A stretch of DNA of 64,000 nucleotides from the NCBI RefSeq assembly GCF_000006565.2, contig NC_031478.1:169874-233873 (forward strand), in the 5' to 3' direction. The position numbers and the translations under genes were made by a program. This DNA comes from Toxoplasma gondii ME49. Lineage: Eukaryota; Apicomplexa; Conoidasida; Eucoccidiorida; Sarcocystidae. The notes below the pieces were generated by a model. The model did not search any database. It was given only the letters and a program-made list of their open reading frames with translations, and was not told where the DNA came from. Of the stretch, positions 1 to 13,400 are shown in pieces (within the stretch, counting starts at the first letter, position 1; the number at the start of each line of letters is the position of its first letter).

Positions 1-340
1 CTTGAGAAGGAGGCAACCGCCTCAGTCAAACCACCTTTTTTCGGACTTCTCAAATAAAAACTCGACCCCATGCGTCCAACATGCAAACGAGGAACTCTGT
101 TCCTTGCTCTCGCAGATCTCTGCAATGCAGCTATCTCCCCATTTTCTCAGCACATGCCAGATTTCTTCTCTGCGACGAAAAGTCAGACAAGCCTCTCTAA
201 TTTTGCTCCGCTGTTATCTTCGGCCCCATTACTCTCCCGTTCTTCTCCCTCTGTTATGCGACTCCAACTCGGCCAGACTCGCCCTCACCCGCTCTGAAAC
301 TTCTGTAACTATGCTTCTGCGCTTTTTTTCTTCGCATTAC
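1..340 (-). other. Intron of the EF-hand gene, running off the left edge
   Basis: On the minus strand the reading frame of the EF-hand gene meets a donor, CGAG|GTAATG, with the intron beginning at 340. The frame stays open to a stop at 254-256, but that part reads as non-coding. No acceptor can be confirmed before the window edge, so the downstream exon lies outside. Confidence 0.6.
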
Positions 341-2918
341 CTCGCACTCTTCGATGATCTTGTCAACAATCCCCTCGACGTCCAAAACATCTTTCTGCTC
401 GTTCTCCTCCTTCTCCTCCTTGATGAGGCTTTGGGCGACGGGCGAGGGGTTCTTCTTCGCCTGCTCCTGTCGCGTCTTGTCTTTTTCGGCCTGGAGGAGC
501 ATCGCGCTCTTCGTCGGCCCCTTCGAGGGCTGCGCAGCCTGCGGAACTTCTAGCATCCCGTTGCCTTGCGCTTCGTCTTCTTCCAGAGGTCCTGACCCTC
601 TGCCCGTCCCCGCCGCGAACGCTTTCTGGCTCGCCTCTCTCCCTGCGTCGCCTCCTGGCGTGGCGCCTTCCCCCAGCTCCTCCAGTCCCGTCTCGTTCTC
701 CTGGGTCTCCGCCCTCGGCGACGCCGCGCGGACAACCACGGGCGGCACTTGCGGCGGCGGAGACACTCCCCCCGGCGCGGGGACTCCTCCTGAAGAGGTG
801 GGGACGATGGGGGGGGGAGCTGGGGTCCCTGACCCGGGTGGAGGGGCGTTTGCATGGGCGCTGCCCACGGGACTGATGCCTCCCTGAGGGCAAATCACAG
901 AGGCTTCCGAGGACTGCCTGGAAGGGAGGACGGAGACTGGTCGACTGCCGCCGCCTCCACTGAAACCGCGAACCGGAGGCGACCCGGGTGCCCCCTGAGT
1001 CGAAGAGGACTGCGTCGAGAAGGTCCGCTTGATTGCACTTGTGAAGCGACTCGCAGTTTTGGTTATCCCGCCCCTGGGTTGCTGCGAAAGCGTCCCCGTC
1101 TTCGGAGACTTCTCGGCTCCCTTGGCGGCCGACTCGCCGGATGCGCCTCCCGCGGGCCCCGCGGAACTGTCTCCGTCGTCTCCGGCTGCCGGGCGCGCGT
1201 GGGGCGAGGCCTGGAGAAGCGGAAACTCGGCCCCTGTGCCCGCGCCCGCGGGTCTATCCACAGGCGGCGGGAGGACCACCGGGGATCCCCCTGCCGGCGA
1301 CGAGGCGGAGACAAGCGAGTCTATCGAGGGCCGACTCGAGAGAGCCGCGGGCGGTGCCCCTGTCTGCTCGCCCGTGGGGCTGCTGACTGTGCCGGGGGCC
1401 TCCTGGCCCGGGGCTTCAGGCCCGACATGCGTGGGTTGTTGCGCGGAGACGCGTCTCGGTGGCGACGGATTTCGCGACGCGTGGTCGAAGGGCGAGAAGC
1501 ACTGAAACACATCCGAGAGCGAGCTGTAGGACGACGCCCCGCTGCTTTCTTCGTCGAAGCTCCGGCCGTAGCCTTCGCTGCTGGACGCCTCCTGCTCGAG
1601 TCGCGCAAGCAGTGGGTGGGGCTCGTACGGCTTCAGTCGCTCTCGCGGTCGCTCGTTCGAACTCGTCGAGTCCAGAGAGAGGCCCGAGCCCGTCGCCACG
1701 TACTGCTGCGAAGGAACAAAGTCGGAGACGCAGACGAGCGCAGCTTCAGGGTACGCACCCTGCGCCTGTGCACCCGGAAAATTCGAGTTCGATCCGCAAG
1801 AACCTGTATCTTCTTCGTCATCTTCGTCGTCCAAGTTGCCCGGCGAAGACGACACCGCACCGGCAGTGCCAGAGGATCCGCCGTTCTGAGGGGTCCTCTG
1901 GCACTGCGGGGAAAACAGATTCTGCTCTTCTTCCTTCCCGCCGTGAGACCCTCTCCCCACGCTGTTGCTCCCTTCGCTGTGGGCCTGCTGCGCCTTCCGG
2001 ATACTCATGTACCGGTCGAGGTTCGGCAGATTCGACAGCATCGCCACCAGCTCGCTCTTCTGAATGTACCCGTCCGAGTTTAGGTCAAACACCTGGAAAA
2101 GCACATACATCCGGTCGCTCTTCGTGCCCCGACAGCACACGGCGATTCCAATCAAGAACTCCTCGTAGTCCACGCTTCCCGAGCCTGAAAAAAGACAAGA
2201 AACTCGCAAAAATCTGGAAGGTGTCGGCTACAGGAGTGAAGCGAAGTCCACACGATGAGGGGAACCAAAAGGAACGCAGATGGACGGAAAAGAAAAAACT
2301 GTCCCTGAGGACGCGGGCCGCGTCCACTCCAGTAAGATTCGGATGCGTCTGCAAAAACATGTTTAGCATTGTCTTCCCAGGAACAGTGAACTGGAATTTG
2401 CTTTGCTGTCCATCGGGGTGATGCGCCACTCTGGATCTCTACAGGCTTCTCGCTGCGGGCGCGTTCACCGACGTTCCGAACCCCTTCCTGCACGGATACT
2501 TGTGTCGAAAGCCCACAAACAAAAAGGAGACACGAAATACAGGAAAATACGGAAATGTTCACATGTGCATCCATACATGAAGATGAAGACAGATGCGTGT
2601 GACAGTGCGGTGGCGTCTCGAGAGATTCGTTTCGCCCATACCTTTGAAATCGAATTTCTGAAAGAGTCTTTCTCCCCAGAGTCCGGGGAGAGGGAAATAC
2701 TGGAGAAAGGTTTCTTTGTCGATTCCGGGTCCGGGACTTCTGGCCGAGAGCGCTTTGTAGACTTTCTTCAGAACCTCCACTTCGTCGCTGTCAAACTTCT
2801 TTAAATACTGCTTCAGACACTCCTTGGAAAGCTGCGTTGAAAAAGCCAAGCTGTTCGCCGGGCCTGCGCCGCCAGCCCCGCCGCCCGCACCCACGCGGGT
2901 CGACTGGACGCCCCCCAT
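341..2918 (-). CDS. EF-hand protein, predicted N-myristoylated; 3' part outside the window
   Basis: Exons 2642-2918 and 341-2184 join in phase (phase 1 at the first intron, phase 0 at the last donor), giving 707 residues before the window edge. The protein starts MGGVQS, with Gly2 and Ser6 fitting N-myristoylation. Residues about 20-90 are helical, and a canonical calcium loop (DFKGSGSVDYEE) is rebuilt exactly across the splice junction. A second canonical loop, DLNSDGYIQKSE, follows. About 500 residues rich in Ser, Pro, Gly and acidic stretches come next. The frame then returns to a conserved-looking helix, VEGIVDKIIEEC, resembling the entering helix of a further EF-hand in calcineurin-B-like proteins; its loop would be on the next exon. 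The N-terminal layout also resembles EF-hand proteins that end in a TLDc domain, which is an inference because the C-terminus is missing. Membrane-associated calcium sensing is the likely role. The start is the first ATG, in context CCACCATGG. Confidence 0.8.
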
Positions 2919-5900
2919 GGTGGGATTTCGCGCGGAGAAATCTGCGGAGACGCACCCGAGGGAACTGAGGAGTACGCAGAGCGAAACAGAGAAGAAATCT
3001 GCGGAGAGGCACCCGAGGGACAGGCGCCGGAGCGACGAGACAAGCAGAGAGCGACGTGAGAGGATCGGAGGTAGGCAGCCCCAAAACTGACTGAGACAGA
3101 GGACCAGGCGAGATACGGCGGACAGAAACGAAGCCCGATCACGGGCAAGAAAAGGGAACCTTCAACAGAGAGAGAGAGGGAGAGACAGCGAGATTCTCGA
3201 ATTCGTTTCAGCAGGCGACAAGGCCAGCAAACGGCTGGGCTCCACGGCAAAGAAAGGCAGTCCTCCTCGCAAGAGACTCGACCTTGGAGACAGAGAAGAC
3301 GGGGTCAGCGGCTGCGCTGGTTTTCTCAAGAAAGCAGGAAACGTAAACACCGAAACTGCTTTCCCCGTCTAAAGTTACAAAGAGTATCCCTTACAACACA
3401 ACGCGGTGACACAAATCTTCCCGCACAACTCTCCAGAGGATAGCCCCTGTGGCCCCTCAGTCCTCAGAGGGGTCCGAGTTCGGAGGAAGTTGTCACCGAC
3501 TTGTACGCGATCTTTTCACTCTTTTCCTTCGCTCGTGCAGAAGGCGGAAACGCCGCTTATTATACAAGGAATGCCATGTTACTTTGTTCTTGTGAACAGG
3601 AAGCCTTCCGATCCCACAAGCTGCAAAGGGATACTGCCTGTGTGGGCAGCGACACCAGAGGCGAAAAAGCGTGGAGGAAAAACGCGCCTGAAAGGACTGA
3701 GAAGAACGCCCAGGTTCTCGCGACGCCCGCTGCACCCCTCTAGATTGCTGAAGACAGCTAACGAGTTCAGTGTCGCACTAGGCCTCTATATGCAAGAGGA
3801 GACACACTTCCTCTTTCCAGAATGCGCACAATCCTTCCTCGCCAGACGGGAGAAACCAGTGGAGAAAGGAGAGCAGAGAGGCGACCGACAATGGCGCGGG
3901 GGAAGCGAGGGTGAAATCGTCATAGTGCGGAGGCGGATGGTGGTTTCTGCGGTGTCAGAAGAGAGAAAGGTTTGACCGCGGCCGCGCAGAAGCGTTCGCG
4001 CGGCACTTTTGAACTGTGTCTCTGAGAGGAAGAGAGGCTGTCCGGTCGCCACCGAAAACGGCGGATGAAGCCACAAGGAGCATCCGCAGCACTTGCGTCG
4101 AATCCCGCGCGACTGGAGGAAAAAATCGAATCGTGGTGAAATCCAGACGCGTGTCACGCGAGGAAAGCCAGGCCGGAGAGCATGGACAGCGCGAAAAAAA
4201 GACAGACAGGAAAGAAAGCGCACCACGACCGGAGAGACAAAGAGCACGGGTGTCCGTCAGCCCAGAAAGCCGGCTTTGTTTTTTGTGTCTGTTCGTCTGC
4301 GCCTCGACAGTTTCGGCGACATTCTCAGAACGGCTACCGGAGGAACTCCTCCGTTTGCCGCCAGGCCGGCAGAATCCCGCAGGAAAGACAGGGAAGCGCG
4401 AAACTTCCTGGCATGGGGCAAAGAAAAAAGCGTTCGCTTCGAACTTCGGAGACGGGAGAAAAAGTGAACGACGTCCCTACTGGCGAATCGCGGGGGAAAA
4501 GACTCCCTTTTCGTGCGCGAGAAAAGAACGAAGTGGTTTCGGTGAAAAACGCGGAGTGAACGACTCAAAGGTCACCTGGCGGACGAAGACGGCGGAAAGT
4601 GGAAAGGAGGGAAGCAGGGAAAAGCATCGACGAATTTTTTATCGAGCGAGCTCCAGATGCGCGCGTTTCCAGGAAACAACCGCATGGAGGGTCTTCGAGG
4701 TGACAGCTCGTGGCAAAGTCGGTGGACCAGTTGTGCTGAAAATGCGCAAAAAAACCGAGCGAAAGATCACGGCACAGTCCTCTTTCGGGCCGCTTTTCCT
4801 CGCCAGAAGAGACCAGGCAAAACGCTCTCGGTCCTTGTACCGCACGCGCTGCGTTCCCAGGGTTCTACTACGCCGTGTTTTCTCTGTCGCGCGGCCACAG
4901 GCGAAGATTTCCAGGCTTTGTGACGCTCAAAAAACATCTTTGAAGCTCATGGAGAAGCCAAAAGCCCAGGCGCTGGAGACAGGCACTCGAAGCTAAAGGC
5001 AAACTGGAGGAAGAGGCCCAGGGTGGCGTTCCTCCCGTGCAACGGAAAGCACGACGTATGCGAAGACACGCCCGTCGCTAAGGCGATATTCAAGAATTCC
5101 AGCACACAGAGAGTCCCCTCACATAAGCGAATCCAGTCTTTTTGACGCATTCCGCATCACGAGGTCGTCCTTGACCACAGAAACAGGAAATATTTTCTTA
5201 TGGATCACTGCTTCTGAGGCAGACAGCGGATGGCGGACCACTGGGCGGAGGCCGAGGCCAAGCACGTCTGCACTCAAAACGAGACCTCTGCCTCGCTTGT
5301 GTCTGTGTGAAAAATGTACTCACGAAGTAAGTCTGCGTGTGTCTCAGGAAAAGGAACTTTTCAAACACATTCCGCCGGAAGACAGCTGCGTGCAGCAGTC
5401 AGTGTGTGGTGTTGGTCCTCTGTCTAGAATGCCACGCATCCAACAATAGACACGAGCGTTTCCTTCAGAAACGCTGCAGTATTTGCTTGGCATTTTCCAC
5501 AGTTGAAGGTGCAAACCTTCGGTATGTCGCGTCGACGGCTCGACCCTGGAGATTCTGCAGACTTGCCGGGGACCTTGTCTCCCGTCTCTCCACGAGGAGG
5601 CAACGCGACACAGGGCACCGAAAAGTTCCCAGCTCATCAGCACGCAGAAAGCACGAAAGTTAGACTTTTGCTGGACAGGAGGAATTCATTTTGCAAGGGA
5701 AATCGGTTAGTGGCGTACCAGTGGTGCGTAGACTCCTGCAGTGTTCTGAGATTCGTGTGCTCAGAAAAGATCTCGGTTTGGACGTGCGTCGGTGGAGGAG
5801 GCGCCTTTCCATGCAGCAGCGGAAAAAATGAGGGGGAGTGGATATAAAAAAAACATAGTACCAGCCTTGGTTAAGCGAGGACAAGGTGAAGAAAGAATAA

Positions 5901-7460
5901 CGGATCTTGTGCGTCGATACTGCTAACGTAGGTGTGCAGTTCCGAGGGAAAAAGCCACTGTAGAATCAACCGGATACATCTTCTAAGGACAAGAGTCTCC
6001 TGTTAGTGGCTGGACTACTCGCGAAGGTATCTCCGTAGCTAGGTTTCTCCACGCCCTGCACAGACCGTTTCCTTGACACCCGGCTGACAGCAGTCTGAGA
6101 GGAAGGTTGCTGCTCCGCCTCTCCCCCAGAGAACGGTGTTCATTCGAAGTCAAAGAGTGTGTCGGACGGAAACAAGGCGGTGTCACGAGCAGAGAGGAAC
6201 GGAAGAGAAACGCATAGAGAAATTGAAGGTTAGGCAATGACGGGGAAGAAACGAAAGGCACAACATGGCGCGGCTGCGGAGAGGGGGATCGGGACTCCGG
6301 AAGTGGATCGGGAAGACTGCGCACCTGTTTGTACGGGAAAGACCTTGAAACGTCGCTCGTCTCTGAAGCCAAACCACGAAGTTTCCTTTCGCCTTTTAAA
6401 GCATAAAGAACTTTCACTGGATACACATGCCAAGCCCAGCAAGGAGCTTGGAGACCTCTCCCTCTTTTCTTCACACGTCTTTGGTAAGTCGACTGACGTA
6501 GACAAATGCGTAAAACCTGAACCGCTGACGCTGTTCCATTGACAGAACCTTTTCACCCCAGTACATTTCATAAGCGATTTTCTGCTTGGCCCCTCGCTCT
6601 CAATCGTCTTTCCTTGACAGTCATGCGGCAGTTGCTCGTCTTTGATGAGAAACTGAGGCGCTGTGCTCCGTGGCAAGACTCCGAGAGCCGAGATCTTTGG
6701 CGTGCTCCTGCTGCCGGTTTTGACAAATCGGTCGCCACTTGTGTCGATTCTTTCTACCTTGAGACACGAAACGTGAAAGCAACCACGCAGTGAAGTGCTT
6801 GTGACCCCTTTAACTTCCCCTCAAAAAAGAACAGAAGAGCGGAGGGCCGCACAGGCTTCTGCGGTTTTGTCTTCCAAGAATGAAAAGCAGAAGGGAAACT
6901 GTGCTCTTTCGTGTGTGTCTTTCTTTTTCTCGTGGACGTTTTTAGAGCGTGTTCGCCGTTGCTTTCGCGCCTTCGTATGCCGCACCTGTTTCCTTCTTTC
7001 CAAGGCTTTTGCATCCAGAGCTTCTTTTCTTACGCAAAGAATGCATCGTCGGGACGACCACGTCCAGGACACACTGTGGAGCCAAAAGAATCACCCCCCC
7101 CAATGCAGCGAAACGAGAACATCCCTGTCGCGTAGATAAAAATATTACCTGTACACAGATGCTGTCTACGAACACACAGAGGCCTGTATCACGGAAACCA
7201 CATGCCAAACCTGCACGATAAACCGTCAAGACTCGAGCTTGAACTCCCGCAGATTCTATGCGTTCAGTGGAAAAAATGCGGGGAGCCGTTCTTTGACGCG
7301 TGATGGGGGAAAACTGCGCATGACTGCCAAAAAAAAATCTCCACACAAACTCTCGTGAGTTTGCAAGTAGACTGGGGCGCATGCAGCTCGGAAGTCAGAC
7401 CTCGCACAAGGTGAGCATCGATTTATCCCCATGCGAGAACTCCCGCAGCGCTGCCAGCGA
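2919..7460. other. 4.5 kb without a supportable gene
   Basis: This lies upstream of the EF-hand gene and downstream of the CRT-like gene, both minus strand. ORFs up to about 325 codons occur on both strands (for example 4016-4996 plus), but they read as random Arg/Lys/Ser-rich text, match no family I recognise and lack good splice partners. It probably holds the 5' leader and promoter of the EF-hand gene and the 3' UTR of the CRT-like gene. I saw no tRNA, rRNA or long tandem repeat. Confidence 0.5.
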
Positions 7461-10400
7461 TCAGCGCCGGAAACGGAAGAGGCGTGAACAAGGAAGCGGC
7501 CAGCAACATGGCGGACTCCCCGTCAGAGGAAACAACGCTTGATTCTTTTGAGTCTCACAGTGGAACCAAATGATGCCGAGAAGGATCAGAAACAGGCTGA
7601 TCTGAAGCAGTGCAGACGGAGCGGACACACAACGAGACATGTCATAAAAAAAGGGGAATCCAATACCCTCGAGGTCTATGCCGTTTCCGTCACTTCTGAT
7701 TGCAGTAAAATCTGTGTTCACACGTACTATCCCCTCTATACAGTTTAACCGCTACTGCTGGGACTGTAGATCATGTAATTACGGTAGCACTATCAAGCCT
7801 CTTCTTCCACAGAGATTCCACGTAAAAAGCAAAACTCGCTCGTATGACTGACATTGAGCCGCTGGCATGCACTCCTCCACAACAAATTTGCCGCAGAAAC
7901 AGCCGTGGCTCGTTGCATACCAAAACACCCAAGTCCCCCAGAGATCTCCCCATATTTGAATGACAGGTCACGCGCATGCACAACAACGTTAGCCTCTGTA
8001 GTTGAATATCCACTTAGAGAAGCTTCCTTGATCCCATCGAGTGCAGGCGTTCTTTCCATGCTTTTGAAACTCACTGCGAGTTACGAAGGCAAACGCACAC
8101 AACAAAGAAACTCGACAGGCACACCTACGCGCAAGCACTTACAGCCGTTTCACTTGTCACGCGAACGTCCTGAGAATCGAGGAGAGGCCATGAGAACGTC
8201 GCGTACAGAATGATCGAGAGCGGCAGAGTTGCTTTCATGCAGACGAAAGTCAACAGCGACGAGGCTGCGCTGACAAAGCCTGTGAACACACAACAGAGAG
8301 AGAACCTCGCACCGGTGCTCTCAACCAACTGCCCAGCGCGAAGCAGGCCCAAAAGAAAGAAACGTCTTCCATTCACCTCTGAATGCCACCCGAGTACGGT
8401 TTTGACACGCATGACTTCAGGAGAGGGCGAGGCGGAGGAGGCGACAGAGACAGACACAGAGAGAGAGACAGAGAGAGGGAGACGGAAAGAGAAAAAAGTC
8501 ACCTGAACTACGTTCTGCTAACAAAGCAGACCCTGGCTCCGAGAAACAAAGACAGACGCCACAAGCCCTCTTTCAGGTTCCAAACGAGTGCCACAGCATC
8601 GCGAAGCCGACCTCCGTTTATTCTCTACAGTCGAACACCCAGACAGAGACTACCTGTGTGAACTGAACATGCCTCCAGACGTGAGACATAGGCAGGCAGG
8701 TTATCTGTCCTTTGCGATTTCTCACACACCCAAGCGCGAGGATGCTGAACATGAATCCAGTGACGAGAGACAAACAAACGCGTTCCTTGTGACTGCTGTA
8801 CCACGCCCCTGGACTACTCAGTGAGCTAAAGAGACAGAGAGGGAACAGTAAACTCACCAATGAGGGAGACATTGAACAAGATGTTGACTGCCGCATAACC
8901 ACAGTAAGCCTGTAGGGCAAACCGACAAAGCGGTGGAGGGAGGCCACCGGCGTCGTTGACGAAGCATCGAAATGCACGAGCGAGGTAAGTGGGCAATGTA
9001 TTGTCGCCAGCCTGAAGAAAGACAGAAAAAAGAGACACGCGTAAGAGGCAAACAAGACAGGCAGGGATAAAGCGAGACGGTTGAAGGGAAAAGGAAAAAT
9101 CGTACCGTAGAGCAAGAGAACAGCGAAGACCTGGAAAACGCGGACAAAAGACTGCACCGAGAGTCTCACCGACGGAAACAGAAGTCCAAGGAGATACACC
9201 AACCTCACAAAACAGGAATCAGGCGACCAAATACGCATGCCACAAGCATATAGATGCATTTACATATATATATATATATACATATGCATAGGGTACGTGA
9301 GGAATACTCGGATAATTTAGATCCCCGTCTTCACTGCAGGTTTCATTGGGTTGCTCGTGCGTATCATGTTTGTTGCGTTTAATCGGGATCCACAGTGCCC
9401 CCGCCGAGACTAGCTCCCGCCATTTTCGCAGGCGACCTAGTTAACGTTTGAGTAGATGCACATGCAAATACAGAGTAGCCTTTCCTGGGAGGATATGCTA
9501 CGAGCTGGATGGAAAAGATCTAAGAGCATATCTTGCCGAGCATGCACCAGAACGTGAAATCCCTCTCTCCACAGAGGCCTGTACACGCGCGGGCGTTATC
9601 CGCATGCCATTCAGCGTACATTTGAAGAACCACTGGATAACACCAGAGAGTTGTCTGTCCGGAGTAGACGGATCGGCTTCTGGATGGCTCGACATCTGTG
9701 TAGTAACTGGATGACAGCTTCTGACGCGAGGTACGGATAATACTCCTCTCTTCCCAGTTCGATTTGCCCACACACATAGAAAACACAGATGTATTTATAT
9801 ATGCATGTACAGCGACGGAAATACCGAGACCTACACTTGAATATATACGCGTCTATATACGTATGCATATGCACGGATGTAAAGAGACACACTGTGATTT
9901 ACATTTGTGTATCTGTTCGTGTCTACCTGCACAAATATACGTACTCACGGAGAGGGCGATGCCGATATGAAGTACATGCATACGTGTATGGAGACAGCAA
10001 CAGGTGACAGGTACAGAGAATTGGCTTGTTGAATTGAATGACCAGAGACACCGTCGTGGCTACGAAGCGTCTGGTATTGAGAGATCCATCCTTAGAGCGA
10101 GAAGCGAAGTGTGAGTTGCAAAACCAAGGAAGGAACAGCCGGTCGGGGAATTGGCCTCTCAGCTGTTATCTTTCTTCTGCACCGTTCTCACCTGTCCTAT
10201 GAAGACGCTAAGAGGAAGAGAGAGAAGAATCCAGACGAGTTGGAAAAAGGATCCATGAGCACATATGACAAGGACGTGGAGTTTCTGTTTTCCCGCCACA
10301 TGCATGTTGCCAACATGATGAGAAAGAACATCCCTTCGGTCTCTCTCTTGTTCTTCCTCGTATCGCAACTCGCTCCGGTTGTCCCCCGGAGAGATCGCTG

Positions 10401-13400
10401 GCGAGGGTAGTCCTCTTGACGATTTTCTGGGAGAAACGAACTTCTCGTTCTGATTTTCTTCTTTGTCTCTTCGTTGAAATATGCCCCCCTCATCCGAGTC
10501 TCGACGCCTGGCCACAGAGTCGCCTCTCCTTTCTCGGTCTTCTCCGTTTCGACGCTTCTCTCCTCCCAGGTCCTCTCCTCGCTGCATGCGTTGTCCGGCA
10601 CACGCGCGAGGAGCTGCCAACAGAAGGTCCGAAGCTGGGCGAGCACCCAAGTTTCTTGGATAAATCTTCTCCCTCCCACTCTGTCTCTTTTCCTGTTCGT
10701 CTCCCCTCCGTCTTTCCACATCGTCTTCTCCCCCTTGTCTTTCTTCATCTGCTTCGCCCATCTGTCTCTCTCCTTGCTCTTCTTGCCGCTTCCGTTGAAT
10801 GCACATTGAGGCTGAGCGAGCAGTGCTGACGCCTAAGCCGCCAAGACTCGCTTCGCGGCAACGGACTCCAGAGTTGGCTCTGTCTCCACTCCCCGTTTGT
10901 CTGTCTCCTTTCTCGTTGCGTCTTCTCTCTGGCGGCGCCCCCACCCTGAGAAACTTCTGCACCGTGGCCAGAATCTCAACTTCTCCCCTTTCTTCCTCTT
11001 CTTCCTCTTCTTCGTCTTCGGACGCACCCCCTTCTCCCGAGGAGAAGACGAGCGAGGCGGAGCCCACGGCGCGGCAGCTGCGAAGAACTCCAGACTCGGA
11101 GAGGCAGAGAACGCCAGCGGAGTCGCTGTGTTCAGTCTGCATACGCCCCTGCTGCTCTTCGTAGTTGCACAAAAGCTTCTCTTTCAAGGCGAAACTCAGC
11201 GCCGTCGGAAAGGTAGAAAACGCCGCCAGCAACATGTACAGCCACACCGCAGGGCTGCTGCCGTCCCCCTCCGACGATTCGTTGTCCTGTCCGTCTTCCT
11301 TCCTCCAGTCTCGCTCTCTCGAGGCTCGAGAAGAAAAAACGGAAGCAGTCGCTGGGGGAGACACCGAAGAAGGAGACACAGAAGAAGGAGACACCGAAGA
11401 AGGAGACACCGAAGAAGGAGACACCGAAGAAGGAGACACAGAAGAAGGAGACACAGAAGAAGATGGAGGAAACCGAGAAGGAGAAGGTAAAAGAGACAGC
11501 GAAGAGGAAGAAGGAGAGAAAGAAGACGATGGAAGAGACAGCGAAGAAGAATGAGAAGGATAAGGAGGAACTGCGGAACTCGTGTATAGTTTCTTCTCTC
11601 GAGACGAGAACCGGGTGGCTTCGTGTTTGACATTTCTCGTTGAAGGAGAAACTCGATCTGAGGCGACAGACATGCGAGAACTCGGACCTGTGGTGATTTC
11701 TTTCTCGCCACTGCGCCGCGGAGTGCTGTCTTCCCTCCATTCTTCTCTCGCTGTCTCTTCGCGCTCGTGTCTGTCTTCTTCCTTCTCCTGCTTTTCATCT
11801 CTTCTTGATGTTTCTCGGACGTTCTTGTCCGCTTCGTGCGTCGCGTCCTCGCCGCCAGTCGAGGAGCGCCTCGCAGCCCCCGGTTGGCGCGCGCGCCCAA
11901 GAGAACTCCCTTGGCTGCTACCGACGGTCCCCAGGGATTGAGAGGCAGTGTCCTGCGTCATCGACAACGGAGACGGCGCCGAAGCGGCAATGGAAGGAGC
12001 AGAGGAGACAGAGGAGGCGGGAGAAGCAGGCGACAGACAACGTCCGTCGAATGAGTTGTCATTCTCGAAGAAGGGAACGAAGACGGATGGATCGTAAGGG
12101 ACATTTCTAAAGAGAGAAAACGTCACAAGAGGAGAGCGGAGACAGGAGCGCATCTCGTCGCACAACCTTCCGGACCTTCCTCCCGCTTCCGCTCCCAGAG
12201 CAGCTCTCTCCTGCACCCCGCCACCTCCACCCGTTCCCATGCCAATTCCTGGCTCGCTTCTCTCCAACTGTTCTGCAGCTTTTGCCTCGTTGCTCAGCCT
12301 CCCGTGAGCTCCTCTGTCCTTCGCGTCGGCGCTCTCTGCACGCGCCTCCTGAGCTCCTGCGTTCTCCAGTGAGTTCCCTCGGCCGTCCGGCTTTCCTCTG
12401 TCTCGGCTGGCGCCTCCCTCTCTCGCGGCGCTGGGCTCGAGACCCTGCGAGAGAGTGGACACAACGGAGAGAGTCTCTTCCGGTTCGGAGACAGGCGGCC
12501 TCCTTTGCTCTCCACATTCGAAGGCGTGTGGAGACAGGCTGTGGGGCGCGCGCCAGAGCGGCGCGTCTCCGGTGAGAGAGCGCGCGAGTCTCTGGCGGGG
12601 GCCGACCAGGGGGCACCAGGCGACGAAGAAGCCCACAGTGACGAGGAGGAGGGCGGCGAGTTGCGAGCACGAGTAGCGCCGCCGCAGCAGCGCGAGGGAA
12701 CAGAGACAGGAGAAAGGGACAATGGCTTGAGTCGCAAGCGAGAAAAGCGGTCCGGGGACGTACGGCTGAGCAATGAAACCGAGAATGTTGCCGCATGCGT
12801 CGCACAAGCCCGTCAACACAAAAAGACGCCACGCGCCGAATGGAGCAGAGACAGGAGAAGCAGGCGAAGGAGGAGAAGAAGGCGAAGGATAAGCAGGAAC
12901 AGAAGAAGGAGAAGAGACGGGGTGTCGAGGAAGCAGAGGAGACGAGAAGGGAGCAGGCCAGAGAGCGGCGGAGCGCGAAGAAGAGCCGGCAGAAGCCGCA
13001 GGGAGACAGCGAGGTGAAGGCACAGAGACAGAACAGTACGGGGGCTCCGAAGACAGAGGCGAAGGCGACAAGGACGCAGAATCCGAGGCCGCAGACGCCG
13101 AAGGAGAGAGAGCCGCGGCCGAGCGAGGAAACAGCGAGGGCCAGACAAAGGAAAGGTTTTCGCGGGGGACGACCTTCCACCTGTACCCCAGGACCTGACG
13201 GAAAGCCGGGAAAGCGAGAGAACGAAACGCAGAGAAGAGGTGGAGAGCAGGTGCAACAGGACGACGGACAGCACCCCAGTGGTCTGAAGAGGAGGAACTC
13301 GAAAGACGTTTCAACCAGACAATGGCCAAGGCAACGAGTGAACGGCGACACAAGGAAGACGAAGGAAAGAGAAACGACAGACGTGAAAAGGAAGACGAGA

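Noticed and set aside
854..2083. 409-codon plus ORF opposite the EF-hand gene
   Set aside because: Arg-rich shadow; no domain, and the minus frame carries EF-hand loops rebuilt across a splice site.
4016..4996. 326-codon plus ORF
   Set aside because: Random Arg/Lys/Ser composition, no family resemblance and no good upstream or downstream exon.
12107..13351. 414-codon minus ORF in an alternative frame of CRT-like exon 2
   Set aside because: Cys/Ser/Arg-rich shadow; the other minus frame has CRT helices in register with flanking exons.
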